A stretch of DNA of 64,000 nt from Enchytraeus crypticus. Lineage: Eukaryota > Annelida > Clitellata > Enchytraeida > Enchytraeidae. The notes under the pieces are model-generated. The model was not told the DNA's origin. It did not search any database and worked only from the letters and a program-made list of their open reading frames with translations. The position numbers and the translations under genes are program-made. Positions 13,532 through 23,984 of this stretch are shown one piece after another; position 1 is the first letter of the stretch, and every line of letters starts with the position of its first letter. Location of the stretch: assembly GCA_905160935.1 (NCBI GenBank), contig CAJHZI010000240.1:2661501-2725500 (forward strand). The letters are read 5' to 3'.

Positions 13532-13595
<64 letters not shown>

Positions 13596-14348
13596 CACAT
13601 GCGGTATGTCATGTGTGTAACTATACGACAAAAAATAGAGATAAATGCATTTTCTCAGTGTTTTGTAGGTTAAACATATGTTATCGTATGTATTGTAAGT
13701 ATACGTGCAGTATATTAGTATTTTATTTATTCATATTTTCATGTTACTGCATGTATAGCCTGTCTATGTATAAGTGCAGTGTATTTAGTGTTTTATTTGC
13801 TCATATTTTCAGTTTCTTTCTATATCTGACCCTGACAGCATTGACTATACTGGCTCTTGTTGGAGGTCATCATTACATCGTAACGGCTGGAGTGAGTATT
13901 TCTATAATATAGGGCGTCGTTCTGTGCATAATGTTCTACTACTATTAGCATAATGTTCTACTACTATTAGCATAATGTTCTACTACTATTAGCATAGCTA
14001 AAGTTACATACCAGTAAGTACGCTAACATTTCACGATTATCTCATTTCTGTTTATATATTAGGCCTGTTTGTCATATTTTACAATCCTGTAAATGCAGTA
14101 GATACAAATTCATCGTTGTATGACATGGTGTGCTCACAGTTGAGGAGACTGAAGAGTTCTAAATCACGTCAGCAGGTGGAGACAGGCACTCAGGGTAACA
14201 AGTCTGACATTGACTACGACTGGCTGCCAGAGACTGCGCTAGGAACTCTCAGTATGTTATATTCTACTGTATAATAATAATAATAATAATAATAATAGTA
14301 ATAATAATAATAATAATAATTACTATTATAATAATAATAAATAATAAT

Positions 14349-14385
<37 letters not shown>

Positions 14386-17300
14386 TAATAACAATAATAA
14401 AATAATAGGAATAATAATAATAATAATAATAAGTCCCAGAGTGTAGAGGAATTATTTAATCGCCTCATTTTTTAACTTTTAATTCAATAAAGTATCCATT
14501 ATCTTATTTTTAGCCACAGGGTTCTATACAGCCCAGGGCAAAAAAGTTAAAAATAATAATAATTGACAAAAATTAAACAATTAATAAATAAAATAAAAAA
14601 TAATAATAAATAAATAAAATAAAAAATAAAATAATAAATCTGGTGATAAGCGCGAAAAATCTTTTCTGTGGCAGCGACTGTCTATTGCTCTCCAGCTATT
14701 CAATGCAGTCTGCTTCAGTGGCACTTTGGCTAAAGCGGCTTCCCAGAGTGCAGAGGAATTATTTTAATCGCTTTTTTTAAAAACTTTTAATTAAATAAAG
14801 TCTCTTTTATCTTATTTTTTAGCCCAGGGCCGTTTATAGCCCAGGGCATTTTAAAAAAGTAAAATAAAATAACAATTAATAATAATAATAGTGCTCTAAA
14901 CTAGAGAGAGCCGCGAGCCGGTTGAAGCTCATCTCCGCACACGACGCTCTAACGATATTGCGGAGCTGTGTAGGTTCTTCAAAACTCATATACTTATTGC
15001 GTGCCTCTCCATGTGCGGGTCATCCAGCATTGCAGAATTATGATTCCATCATGCGAAAGTCGCTCAGTAGCATCGTTAATATTAATGTTAACGAAGCTCA
15101 ATGGATTCAGGCTAGCCTGCCAATATGCTACGGAGGATTGGGTATACGCTCTGTCTCGTCGCTGGCACCTGCCTTTTTGGCTTCAGCCGCGGGGACTGGC
15201 GTTCTACAGGATTCAATCCTTTCCGGATTCTTTCAAATTCCCGACTTGGAGATATCCAGGATTCATGGCATTTGGACTGCTCTGTCCACATCCGAACCTC
15301 CAATCGGTATGATGGCTAATAGCATGAAGGCTTGGGACTCAAAGGTCACTACTGCTTTGCACACGGACCTCCTTGCGAAGCCACTTTTGCCACAAGAAAA
15401 GGCGCGGCTGCTCGCAGTGTCGGCCCCCCATAGCGGAGACTGGAACAAGGCTTTACCAATCTCATCATGCGGCCTCCGTCTGGACGACGAAGCAGTCAGA
15501 GTCGCGGCCGGTCTTCGTCTGGGCACTACCTTATGTGAGCCACACAACTGCATTTGTGGTGTCTCAGTCAATGCGTTAGGCATTCACGGCCTGTCGTGCA
15601 AGCGTAGTGCCGGCAGAATCAGCAGACATCAGTTCATAAACGACTTGATCTGGCGCGCCCTGAGTCGAGCGAATATCCCAGCCATTAAAGAGCCCCTGGG
15701 ATTGATCCGCACTGATGGTAAACGTCCAGACGGTGTCTCTCAAATTCCATGAGCAGAGGGAAGTGTGTTAGCTGGGACGTCACTGTTACGGACACTTTCT
15801 CAATATGCAATCTCGGCCTTTCTTGCGCTGCTGCTGGTGCTGCAGCAGAGGCTGCGGCTAATAGGAAAACTCTGAAGTATGCCGAAATCTCTGGCAACTA
15901 TATCTTCATGCCTATTGCCTTTGAGACCCTGGGGCCCATCAACTATCTCGCATCAGACTTTATTGACGAAATAGGCAGGAGGACCAGCGCCATTACTGGT
16001 GATAAGCGCGAAAAATCTTTTCTGTGGCAGCGACTGTCTATTGCTCTTCAGCGATTCAATGCAGTCTGCTTCAGTGGCACTTTGGCTAAAGCGGCTTCCC
16101 AGAGTGCCGAGGAATTATTTTAATCGCTTTTTTAAAAACTTTTAATTAAATAAAGTGTCTTTTATCTTATTTTTAGCCCAGGGCCCTTTACAGCCCAGGG
16201 CATTAAAAAAAATAATAATAATAATATTAATAATAATAATCGCACTCCAGGGCTTTAATGCTGTCTGCGTTCGTGGCACATTGGCGTATGCGGCCTCCCA
16301 GAGCGTAGAGGAACTATTTTAAACATTTATTTTTTAATTTTTCTTTCAAATAAATAAAGTCCTTCTTTTATCTTATTTTTAGCCCAGGGTCCTACACAGC
16401 CCAGGACAATAAAAAAGTTATAGTACGAGGTTCAGAGTCTGTTTCCTCATCCAAGGACGATGTCAGGGACGTCAATCCATGGACGTAGACAAATTTCATT
16501 AATATCTAAAAACAAAAAATTTAAATTGAAGAAATTAAATAATAGTAAGGCACAACCGTTTTCATTTACATAAGTTAGTGAAAAACATTTAAAAATCTCT
16601 CAATTTTCGCAACCAAATTCTTTGGTTATAAAAGAAGTAAGAAACTCACTACCGATGCTCCACCAGCGTTGCGAATTATGAACTTAATTTATAATTAGTT
16701 TATAATATTAAACTAAATATTAATAATTAACTTGGAGCTAGTTGTAATGCATATTTCATTAGCCAGGTATCTGTTTATTAATCTATGCCTTAGCCACTGT
16801 AACGAGCAGTCAAGAGAGCAATGTTGCGTTTCATCTCCCAAAGGATATCAGTGCCGGACGAACCTCGGATTTGAACCTATCAGGCTTTCTGATATTAGGA
16901 AAGCCGTCAGCTGAGCCTAGAAAAGAGAACCAAACACAAGTGAGCATGCGGACAATAGTCGACATACAGGAGTACATCTGGTCTCAGAAATGACCGTTAA
17001 ACTGAGAATGACTTGAGTCCTCTATTGTAGTTTTAAGCTACAGCAGAGAAAAAAGCTGGTAAAGCTTAGGTTAACGTCAGTTTCCTCTCTCGAAGGCGAT
17101 GTCAGTGACGGGCGAGCCCAGGATATGAACCCCGCACATACTGATCCGCGGTCGAGTGTCTTACCGACTTCGCCACTGGCTCCAGCCACATTTCATTCGT
17201 TGAGTTAGTTATCGTTTGGATAATTATAATTAAGAATTACTTAATTAAAATATGAATTTCTTTAAAAAGTTAAAAAGTTACTAACATACAAAATGTGAAA

Positions 17301-17450
17301 ATAAGTGGATAGGTTGTTTTTGTTGCTGAATGATTAATTATTTTCGTTGTTTTGACAACAGATAAATCAGGCGGAGGATCACCTAAGGGCAGGTCCTCGC
17401 CTCGTCTCAGAGCTGCGGCGATAAAGAGGAAGTCTGGAGCAGACAACTAG
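7673..17450 (+). CDS. SSR1: Translocon-associated protein subunit alpha (TRAP-alpha, SSR1)
   Basis: Nine exons join in phase to about 298 residues (human about 286): 7673-7742, 9188-9309, 10598-10682, 11699-11826, 12697-12828, 13426-13505, 13813-13891, 14140-14251, 17362-17450. The first exon encodes a signal peptide ([19 protein letters not shown]). Exon 2 is acidic, as in the family. Exons 3-6 give the lumenal domain ([51 protein letters not shown]-like, [11 protein letters not shown]). Exon 7 is the transmembrane helix [20 protein letters not shown]. Exons 8-9 encode the basic cytosolic tail (YDWLPE...[12 protein letters not shown]). TRAP-alpha sits in the ER membrane next to Sec61 and aids translocation of selected nascent chains. 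Nearly every intron carries a tandem repeat touching a splice site; the last intron holds LINE fragments. Confidence 0.95.
8543..8667 (+). mobile_element. SINE family A copy
   Basis: GGAGCCAGTGGCGAAGTCGG head, GGTTCAAATCC B box, then CGTCACTGACATAGC and GACGTTAACCTTCGCTTTTA tail. Lies in SSR1 intron 1. Confidence 0.92.
8890..9187 (+). repeat. Minisatellite (18-20 bp unit) ending at the SSR1 exon 2 acceptor
   Basis: Imperfect copies of TGTGTTTAGAATGTGTTGA. The last copy is the real splice acceptor of exon 2: the array's TGTGTTTAG-AATG becomes TGTGTTTAG-AAGC at 9188. Confidence 0.9.
9350..9440. repeat. Short tandem repeat, about 3 copies of 35-40 bp
   Basis: Repeats CTAAGTTTAACGTCCATTTC and GTATACAAGTGTA three times, beginning about 40 bases after the exon 2 donor. 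Confidence 0.85.
10400..10590. repeat. Degenerate minisatellite before SSR1 exon 3
   Basis: Imperfect repeats of TTATCCCATGTTAT and TTCTAAGTTATCC-type units, ending within about 10 bases of the exon 3 acceptor at 10598. Confidence 0.8.
10737..10806 (+). mobile_element. Family C short repeat with ATT tail
   Basis: GGACGTCCCTGACATCATCC, GGATGAGGAAACGGAGTTAA, then CCTTTATTATTATTATT. Other copies lie at 16432 and 47301 (minus), 36208 and 53715 (plus). Confidence 0.85.
11225..11360. repeat. (CT)n microsatellite
   Basis: About 130 bp of CTCTCT with few interruptions in SSR1 intron 3. Flanking open frames are low-complexity artefacts. Confidence 0.97.
11430..11690 (+). mobile_element. LINE family D 3' end with expanded (GAT/GAC)n tail
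   Basis: Starts with GATGGACTGATGATGCGATA and TCTATTCGTATCCCGAC, continues into a small inverted repeat (GGGTCTATTCG / CGAATAGACCC), then about 190 bp of GATGATGAC units ending about 10 bases before SSR1 exon 4. Confidence 0.8.
12304..12690 (+). repeat. (GATT)n repeat region before SSR1 exon 5
   Basis: Degenerate GATTGATT, GATCGATT and TGACTGAT units over almost 400 bp, ending six bases before the acceptor at 12697. Confidence 0.95.
12843..13018. repeat. (GT)n-rich microsatellite
   Basis: GTGTGTCTGTGTGTG and GTGCGTGTGT units begin about 15 bases after the exon 5 donor at 12829. Confidence 0.95.
13018..13412 (+). repeat. 15-bp minisatellite before SSR1 exon 6
   Basis: About 25 copies of TGTGAAGTTGTGATA, with variants and a middle block of GATATAGATGT. 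It ends about 13 bases before the acceptor at 13426. Cys/Val/Glu-rich and His/Ser/Thr-rich open frames here are repeat artefacts. Confidence 0.97.
13519..13592. repeat. (CT)n microsatellite
   Basis: CTCTCT run beginning about 13 bases after the exon 6 donor at 13506. Confidence 0.97.
13690..13812 (+). repeat. Decayed duplication of the SSR1 exon 7 acceptor region
   Basis: AGTATTTTATTTATTCATAT with TTTTCAT at about 13716-13743 parallels AGTGTTTTATTTGCTCATAT with TTTTCAG at about 13786-13812. The upstream copy has lost the AG. Confidence 0.75.
14266..14432. repeat. (TAA)n microsatellite
   Basis: About 165 bp of TAATAA units with minor interruptions, directly upstream of the first LINE 3' end in SSR1 intron 8. 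Confidence 0.95.
14433..14562 (+). mobile_element. LINE family R 3' end, copy 1
   Basis: TCCCAGAGTGTAGAGGAATT, then AATTCAATAAAGTATCC, a TTATTTTTAGCC block and CAGCCCAGGGC, followed by an A/T-rich TAA tail. Only the extreme 3' end is present. Confidence 0.85.
14638..14893 (+). mobile_element. LINE family R 3' end, copy 2
   Basis: Nearly identical to 15998-16235: CTGGTGATAAGCGCGAAAAA, GCAGCGACTGTCTATTGCTC, CTTCCCAGAGTGCAGAGG, stop codon, AT-rich 3' UTR, two AGCCCAGGGC motifs and a TAATAA tail. Confidence 0.9.
14894..16235 (+). mobile_element. LINE family R, 5'-truncated copy with C-terminal RT/endonuclease ORF (frameshifted)
   Basis: The longest retroelement here. An open frame at 14922-15752 continues, after a frameshift near 15750, in 15749-16123. 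It contains the region after the reverse transcriptase ([20 protein letters not shown]), a zinc-knuckle-like CICG..IHGLSC near 15550-15600, then KRPDG and, in the second frame, WDVTVTD. PD followed by an acidic residue after a CCHC-type knuckle is the layout of restriction-like endonuclease domains in R2/R4-type LINEs; the clade is an inference. The 3' UTR has AATAAA, two AGCCCAGGGC motifs and an (AAT)n tail. It begins right at the tail of copy 2. The break and 5' truncation make it inactive. Confidence 0.85.
16236..16420 (+). mobile_element. LINE family R 3' end, copy 4 (diverged)
   Basis: Starts in the AAT tail of the previous copy: CTCCAGGGCTTTAATGC, GGCCTCCCAGAGCGTAGAGG, AATAAATAAAGTCC and AGCCCAGGGTCC. 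More diverged than copies 2 and 3. Confidence 0.85.
16432..16482 (-). mobile_element. Family C short repeat fragment
   Basis: Reverse complement reads GACGTCCCTGACATCGTCC then GGATGAGGAAACAGAC. It directly follows the LINE array. Confidence 0.75.
17052..17185 (-). mobile_element. SINE family A copy
   Basis: Reverse complement starts GGCTGGAGCCAGTGGCGAAG and ends with CTAAGCTTTACCAGCTTTT-like tail; B box slightly degraded (GGTTCATATCC). Confidence 0.9.
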
Positions 17451-17628
17451 CGGCAAGAAAGCTATTGCAGTAGTCTAATCATCTAATCAAAGCGTGAATG
17501 TGATGATACTGTGATTATAATATGCGCAAAATGACTACACGAGTATATCGAGAATGTGTTTTATTAAGTTTGTTAGTTGTCTCAATAGAAATTACAGACA
17601 ATAAGTACGTGAAGATTATTTGAAATAT

Positions 17629-17634
17629 AATAAA
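17629..17634 (+). terminator. Candidate polyadenylation signal of SSR1
   Basis: AATAAA lies about 180 bases after the SSR1 stop codon. It is the first canonical hexamer seen downstream. Confidence 0.45.
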
Positions 17635-17656
17635 AATATTTATGGCGTCCACAGCT

Positions 17657-17779
17657 GGGTCTGTGAAAAATAGCTCAGCAATAATCTCTTCTTAGATAGA
17701 AAAAAAAGGTCTAAAGTGGGTCTGTGAAAAATAGCTCAGCAATAATCTCTTCTTAGATAGAAAAAAAAGGTCTAAAGTG
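17657..17779. repeat. 61-bp tandem duplication
   Basis: Two near-identical copies beginning GGGTCTGTGAAAAATAGCTC and ending AAAAAGGTCTAAAGTGG. Confidence 0.95.
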
Positions 17780-18859
17780 GTTATATACTACTTTCGTACG
17801 GTTAAATGGATGACAAACGTGACAATACACAAAAAGTTCAAATTAAAAGAGTAAAACATATTAATATTTAAAAAATTGTCCAACTAAATTCTCAGGCAGA
17901 CAAATGCTATATTGCATTGTGGACGCATTATGGAACGCATATTGTAATACTTTAATAAAATAATAGGCTAGTATAATAACTATATGAGTATAACGAATGC
18001 TAATAATAAAATCTAACAACGATGTTTTATGATCGTTTTATAAGAGACTGGTAGGACAGTGTACTGTAGTTTGCTCCTGAAATGTAGACATTAAATCTGT
18101 TAACAGTTTGTATAGAGTCTGTGCGTACACAATATGTGCATATAATATACAAGTTGTGCCTATATGTGCGGTGTATGTGTCAATGTTGCCCATATTAAGC
18201 GTGTAGCGTAACAATTAACATAATGTGTTTTAGTGACAATATATTCATGCGTTATTGCACATGTTTCTCTATTAAAGTTATGGTGTATTAAAACATTCAA
18301 CTGTCTCGAATTCTGCCAAGTAATACCCAATGGCGTTCCTAACAGAATAGACCTTTCACAAACTGCACATGTTAAAAGCGACTAAGCAAAATTGAGAGAG
18401 TCACTGGTAAACCACTTCAGTAGCCATATTCAACCATGAAACAGAAAGTGAGAAATAGAATGTCTTACCGAGGAAAGAACTAAAATGTACAGCCAAACAT
18501 AGACACGATACAGGTGAATTGATCTCTGAGGTATAATAGCTTAAAAGCTACTTTTCAGAATAGGGTGGTTAATTGGTAGCTTAAAATTGCAATTTCCACA
18601 CCGTTATCAACTAGATTTGTTCATTAAAATATAAATATTGTACTACCAGTAACACAACTCAATATACTTTTAAATAAAATATTATATCATAGTTTAGAAT
18701 ATAAATATTTGTTTTCAAAAATATCGGTTTCACGTTTACGCAATAACATTCTTTTGTAGATTAATTATAAAGCTGAAGTAGCAAAATTCTATAACCATAA
18801 ATAAATATACTGCCACATAAATGGCCCGCTCTGTCGTAACTGTAGTCACGTGACTTCCT

Positions 18860-19417
18860 CTACATGCGTGATCTAAAAGCATCCACCACAGATGTATCAT
18901 GTGACATCTTCTCCAGGATTTCTTTGTAGAAATCACTCTTCATGTCAGCCAGGCTGGAACGGTTGATCACAGGATTGGGCGGAAGAACTTTCGCGGCAAA
19001 GCTATGGGCCACTTTGAGCAGGTCAGCCCTCGAGCCCACAGCCTCGATGAGCCCTAGCCCCAGAGCCTCCTGGGCCGTACAGCGCCTGCCCAGCAGCACG
19101 AACTCTGTCGAGGCACGCGGTGTGGGCATTCTCGCGCTGTACACACAAACACCAAAATAAATCTATGATAAAACTTGTGTACACAAACAATCATCAGAGT
19201 AAATCTATGATAAAACTTGTGTACAGACAGTATAGTATCTCTCTCTCTCTCTCTTTCTATGATAAAACTTGTGTACAGACAGTATAGTATCTCTCTCTTT
19301 CTATGATAAAACTTGTGTACAGACAGTATAGTATCTCTCTCTTTCTATGATAAAACTTGTGTACAGACAGTATAGTATCTCACTCTATGACAAAACTTGT
19401 GTACAGACAGTATGGTA

Positions 19418-19478
<61 letters not shown>

Positions 19479-21440
19479 GTGCATTGCCTGCTGGATTAAC
19501 CACTTAGCTTAATAACCTGTTAGTAGGCTTCTTAATTATTTAACTCGTTAGTTAGCATATTAACTAATTAACCTGTTGGTAACCTTAATAACTAATTATC
19601 ATGTTCGTAAGCCTATTAACTAATAAACCTATTAGTTAGCATATTAACTAATTAACCTGTTGGTAAGCCTATAGACTAATTAACTTGCAAGCAGGACTAT
19701 TAACTAATTAACTTGCAAGCAGGCCTATTAATTAGTTGAAGAAGCTAACTTGAGTAGTCTCATCATCCAGGGAGCAAAGCGCAGGTTGATGTGAACCTCA
19801 TTGAGACAGAACCAGCCTTGTTCAGAGTTCATGACCCTATAGTCCTGAGCTAGGGCCAGAAGTCCACCCCCAGCAAAACAGTGCCCTACAGGTACACACA
19901 GATACATACAGGTACATACACAGGTACATATACAGGTACATACACAGGTACATATACAGGTACATACACAGGTACATAAACAGGTACATACACAGGTACA
20001 TAACAGGTACATACACAGGTACATACACAGGTACATATACAGGTACAAACACAGGTACATACACACAGGTACATACACAGGTACATACACACAGGTACAT
20101 ACAAAGGTACATACACAGGTACAGAGACAGGTTCATACACAGGGTACACACACAGGTACCTACATAGGTACATATACACAGATACATACACAGGACATAC
20201 ACAGGTACATACACAGGTACATCCACAGGTACAGACACAGACAGATACATACACATACAGGTACATACACACACAGATATACAAACACACACAGGTACAT
20301 ACACACAGGTACAAACACACATAGATATATGTATATCCAGACTTTCAAATCAGAAATTTGGTATTTAATTAACAGCTATACTATGCAGAAATATAATATA
20401 TTGGCCCATCAACTGCTGATACAGCTGCAATTATTAATTGATTGATTGAATTAGCTTGATTGATCTACAGATAATTTTAATTAATTTGATTCTTTGATAA
20501 ACTATTGATCCTAACAGACCAAACGTACCATTTAATGCTGCCACAGTAAGAATTGGGAATGTGAGAATACGAGCGAGAAGCTTGTGCCAGTTCTCTAGAA
20601 ACAGAGCTAAATGATCGGGAACGTTGGCCGCAAGCGCCATTATCCATTCCAGGTCCAAACCATTGCAGTAGAACTTACCCACACCAGTTGTTATCACGGC
20701 TTTAATGTTATCCTTACTGAAATTGTGAAATACACATTATTATAAACAAATAATTTTTTATATACAAATATATTTTATTATATACAAATATATTTCATTA
20801 TATTTTTTATTATACACAAATATATTTTATTATATATTTTCTCCTGTGCTGTGTCCGGGATATTGAAGAATAGACTAACCGTTAGCTACTCGTGTTATAA
20901 GAGGTGCCAAAAAACTTAGGAAGGTAATGGGAGAGCATCTCAGAAGCCATATTTCTTTCCCCACGCTACAGGCTACTTAAGGAATGGGTAAGGCAAGTAG
21001 CCTTTAAAGCAAAAGAATTAACTTGTTGATCTATGGAGTGCTGCATATGTCCATACGGAGCACTAAAACAGAACAAACACTGACTACGAATATGCATCAC
21101 GGACCTGCCACTTGGTAAAACACTAGAAAGATATAAAAAATAATTATTATATATCGATATATTAAATTTGCAGTTTAATGCAATTCATTAGATGCATTAA
21201 CAATTTTAATTAAAATGTTCTAGAATAATATTTTAACAAATAGTAATTAAAATATTAATTCTGACATTAGTAATACCTTTCAACTTCATCCAGTGCAGTA
21301 TTGAAAGATTTAATGAACAAATCGTTCATCCTGTTCTCACCTCGATCAAGATAAATTATGGCAATGTCCCCCTCATATTTCACATAGAATCTTCCATCCT
21401 TGCCTTTCTGCAGATCATGATAATCCGCTGCAGTTTTCAT
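18860..21440 (-). CDS. Enoyl-CoA hydratase/isomerase family protein (peroxisomal ECI-like)
   Basis: Four exons on the minus strand, 21440-21277, 20716-20529, 19885-19750, 19136-18860, join in phase to about 254 residues, the size of a single crotonase domain. The first oxyanion-hole segment reads KFYCNGLDLEW and the second AALNGHCFAGGG. CLNEVHINL holds the glutamate at the place of the catalytic Glu of delta3,delta2-enoyl-CoA isomerases, suggesting double-bond isomerisation of unsaturated acyl-CoA. The C-terminus is SRM, which fits the PTS1 consensus [SAC][KRH][LM] and points to the peroxisome (inference). The chosen ATG follows an upstream ATG that is stopped at once by TAA. A CACAG acceptor about 15 bases upstream hints at a 5' UTR exon. 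Intron 2 contains a 12-bp minisatellite. It could be a hydratase-like paralogue rather than a true ECI orthologue. Confidence 0.88.
19200..19480. repeat. Tandem repeat of about 50-60 bp plus (CT)n
   Basis: Five copies of TATGATAAAACTTGTGTACA followed by GACAGTATAGTATCTCTCTC, grading into a (CT)n run at about 19420-19476. The unit contains the sequence just outside the last ECI-like exon (TGTACACACAAAC). Confidence 0.9.
19430..19496 (-). mobile_element. LINE family G 3'-terminal scrap
   Basis: CTCTCTCTTAGTGCATTGCC then TGCTGG on the plus strand is the inverted family G terminus next to its (AG)n tail. Confidence 0.55.
19887..20325 (-). repeat. 12-bp minisatellite at the acceptor of ECI-like exon 3
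   Basis: About 35 imperfect copies of AGGTACATACAC on the plus strand. On the gene strand the unit reads TGTACCTGTGTA, and the real acceptor reads TGTACCTGTAG. Cys/Val/Tyr-rich open frames here are repeat artefacts. Confidence 0.95.
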
Positions 21441-23969
21441 CGTTACATAAGTTCTTCTGTGTTAGTAAATCAAAGGCAGGTCCTTTGTTAAATTAATTAT
21501 TTTATAAATATGCATACATATAGTAGTTAATAAAAATATAATAAAATTATTCCGTACTTTAGAAACTAATAGGAAAACAATACACATAAGGGGAGTGGCC
21601 TAAACAATCAATAATCGGATTGGTTTAATCTTTGCAAAAATTAAATGATTATCAGCTAATCAACAAATATATAAAAATTGTTATAGTAACTACTACTTTT
21701 AAATCTTTTCAATTATTAGTTGAATTATACCTAAATGAAGTAGAACATTTGGGATTATACTTGAATGTAGCATAATGTTAGGCATAACATATGTTATCAT
21801 AAGACTAAAGCTTTTGATAGAATCGAGAGGAACTTCGACTTATTTGAGCCACAACAAACCACAATCATAAGGCAGAGGAAATAACAGCACTATACAGATA
21901 TCAGCATTATGCATCGTTACGACATTGACGTGAACAGTATTCACATTAACCTATAAAGACATTTAAAACATGTGTTATTCAAATATATGCTTAATGTAAT
22001 TTTAAATTGCATACTTAAGATTCTTTTATCTAATTTAGGCAAGTTTGTAGCTAAGAATACAGTAATGATATAATTAGTATTCTTCGATAGAAGACTTTCT
22101 CGGAAATCTATCTTAAGTCTAATTCATGTCTATTAGGATCTACATATTTATTCACATTCAATGGAGCAGCTTTCAAAACAAACCACTTAACGTAACATAA
22201 AGGCACACTGGGCCAACCTTTAGCGACAAGTATATCCGCGCATTTATTAATGATTATTATGTCAAATTACAGTAAATAAACAAAACTCGCCCGTTTTATA
22301 TAAAGTTATCCTGACATAATTCAACTTGGACCTAAAGTTCGGTCCACTTTTCACACTTTGACCTCTTACCTTAAACTAGAATGTCAACAAGTCCATCGGT
22401 AAAACTTGCGCTATCAGTTAGATCTTTAAATATATATTTCATCATTTATAATAAGTTATCGTCATACAACATTTTCATCTTTATTAACTTTTATTTTAAG
22501 TACAAATAATAGACAAAATAGATTAAAGAAGGAAAATAACAGAGATTTAAAAGTTGCAGCTGCAAGACATTTGTTTATATTTATACTATCAGCTGTTTCT
22601 TCAACCAGTGTTAACACTTAAAGTAAACGCGCATTGTAGTGAAATGATCAACTATGTTGATATCTATCACTTTTTTGCCACATGTTTAAACCGTGAGGCA
22701 ATTTATTCCATTTTCCGTGTAGCTAGTCCAGTGACTGTCCATGATTTTACTCTTAGATCAGCGAGGCTGGGATTCGAACCCACGAGGGTTCAATGCACCT
22801 CAGAAACTGTCATTTAAAGTAATCTTCATGACGTTACCCCTACGCAATTATTAATTTAAATTTAAATTTGATTATAAGACAATCATTTTAAATTTGATGA
22901 TTAAAATTAACAACAACAGCAACTTTAGAGCGGAGCAGTCTTCAATGATAACTTTAATTGCGTCTAGCACAAGACAATATAATATGCTTTTTTTAACACC
23001 AGCTTAAACCGTCAAACAGTTTTACTACCACTCAGTAGTATTCAGTTGTCGATCCAGTGAACGTCCTGCATTTAATCTTTTTACGATTTACTTTAGATTT
23101 TGGAATTCGCACCGTTTTGGACCTTGTTACATTTAATGACCAATCCTAAAACTATGAGAAATTGGCAACACTAATAATTATGTATCTATGTAAACAAACG
23201 TGTCAACAACGTGATTTAGATTTTACAAAAAGAAATTGTTGATATAATTTTCACTTTAAGGTAAACTAATATTAAAATCTTAACTTTTAAAACTGTGCGT
23301 ATGTAACATATCTATTTAAAATTAATTAATATTGTAATGCAGATGTTTCATATTTACTTTCATTATTACGTGAAATTGAAATTTGTAAAACTATTAAATG
23401 ACTAGTTCTCATGTAAATTTAAAAGAAGGATAAGGTTTACGGTAGGAATGGCAATGCGGTGTCGGTGAATATTTTTGAAAAAAGGCAGGATATTGTAATC
23501 ATGCATGATCGGTATTGAAATAAACCACTGGTTTTTCCCTTTTTACTGCTGCCTAAGTTCGAAGAAAGAATGGAATAACTAAAGATGGTAGCAGTTCTGG
23601 TAAATTCTGAATGCGTAGGGTTATTTATGATTGGAATTATAGTATGTTTAGCAAAAATAATAGTTTAAATGTGTGATCTATTTAATGGTTAGTGTAATTT
23701 GTACTTAATTATAGCTTTCTGAATTTTGAGGACAAAAATATACTTTTTATAATTTTAGTTTGGTGTTATATGGTAATTTATATGATGATATTTTTAAATT
23801 AAGATGACTTTACAAAAACTGCTTACCAAATTTAAATTTTTGTGAATTTGAGCTCTAGAGAAAATACTAGAGCCAACTATATGTATAAGCATTGATAGAT
23901 TTTTATTTATAGCTTTGGCAATTCTCATTATGTTTCTTATTGTGATATATTTTATAAATTATTTTGCAG
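21441..23969. other. Divergent intergenic region between ECI-like gene and AAMP
   Basis: About 2.5 kb between two divergently transcribed genes, so it should hold both promoters; no TATA box could be assigned. It contains a SINE family B copy on the minus strand at 22625-22850. A possible AAMP 5' UTR exon ends at the GTAAAT near 23600, and the acceptor TTTTGCAG at 23969 opens the exon with the start codon. Confidence 0.55.
22625..22850 (-). mobile_element. SINE family B copy
   Basis: Antisense blocks AACTATGTTGATATCTATCA, TGTTTAAACCG, GGATTCGAACCCACGAGG and CTTCATGACGTTACCCCTAC. Confidence 0.9.
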
Positions 23970-23984
23970 ACTTCGGACTGAAAC

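Larger units (their letters stand above)
17451..18859. other. Intergenic region between convergent SSR1 and ECI-like genes
   Basis: About 1.4 kb with the two 3' flanks. It has a likely SSR1 polyadenylation signal and a 61-bp tandem duplication at 17657-17779. Nothing else recognised. Confidence 0.7.

Noticed and set aside
15263-15583. Antisense open frames over the LINE copy
   Set aside because: Shadows of the sense reverse-transcriptase-end ORF.
19728-20348. Cys/Val/Tyr-rich open frames that look like repetitive secreted proteins
   Set aside because: Translation of the 12-bp intronic minisatellite of the ECI-like gene.
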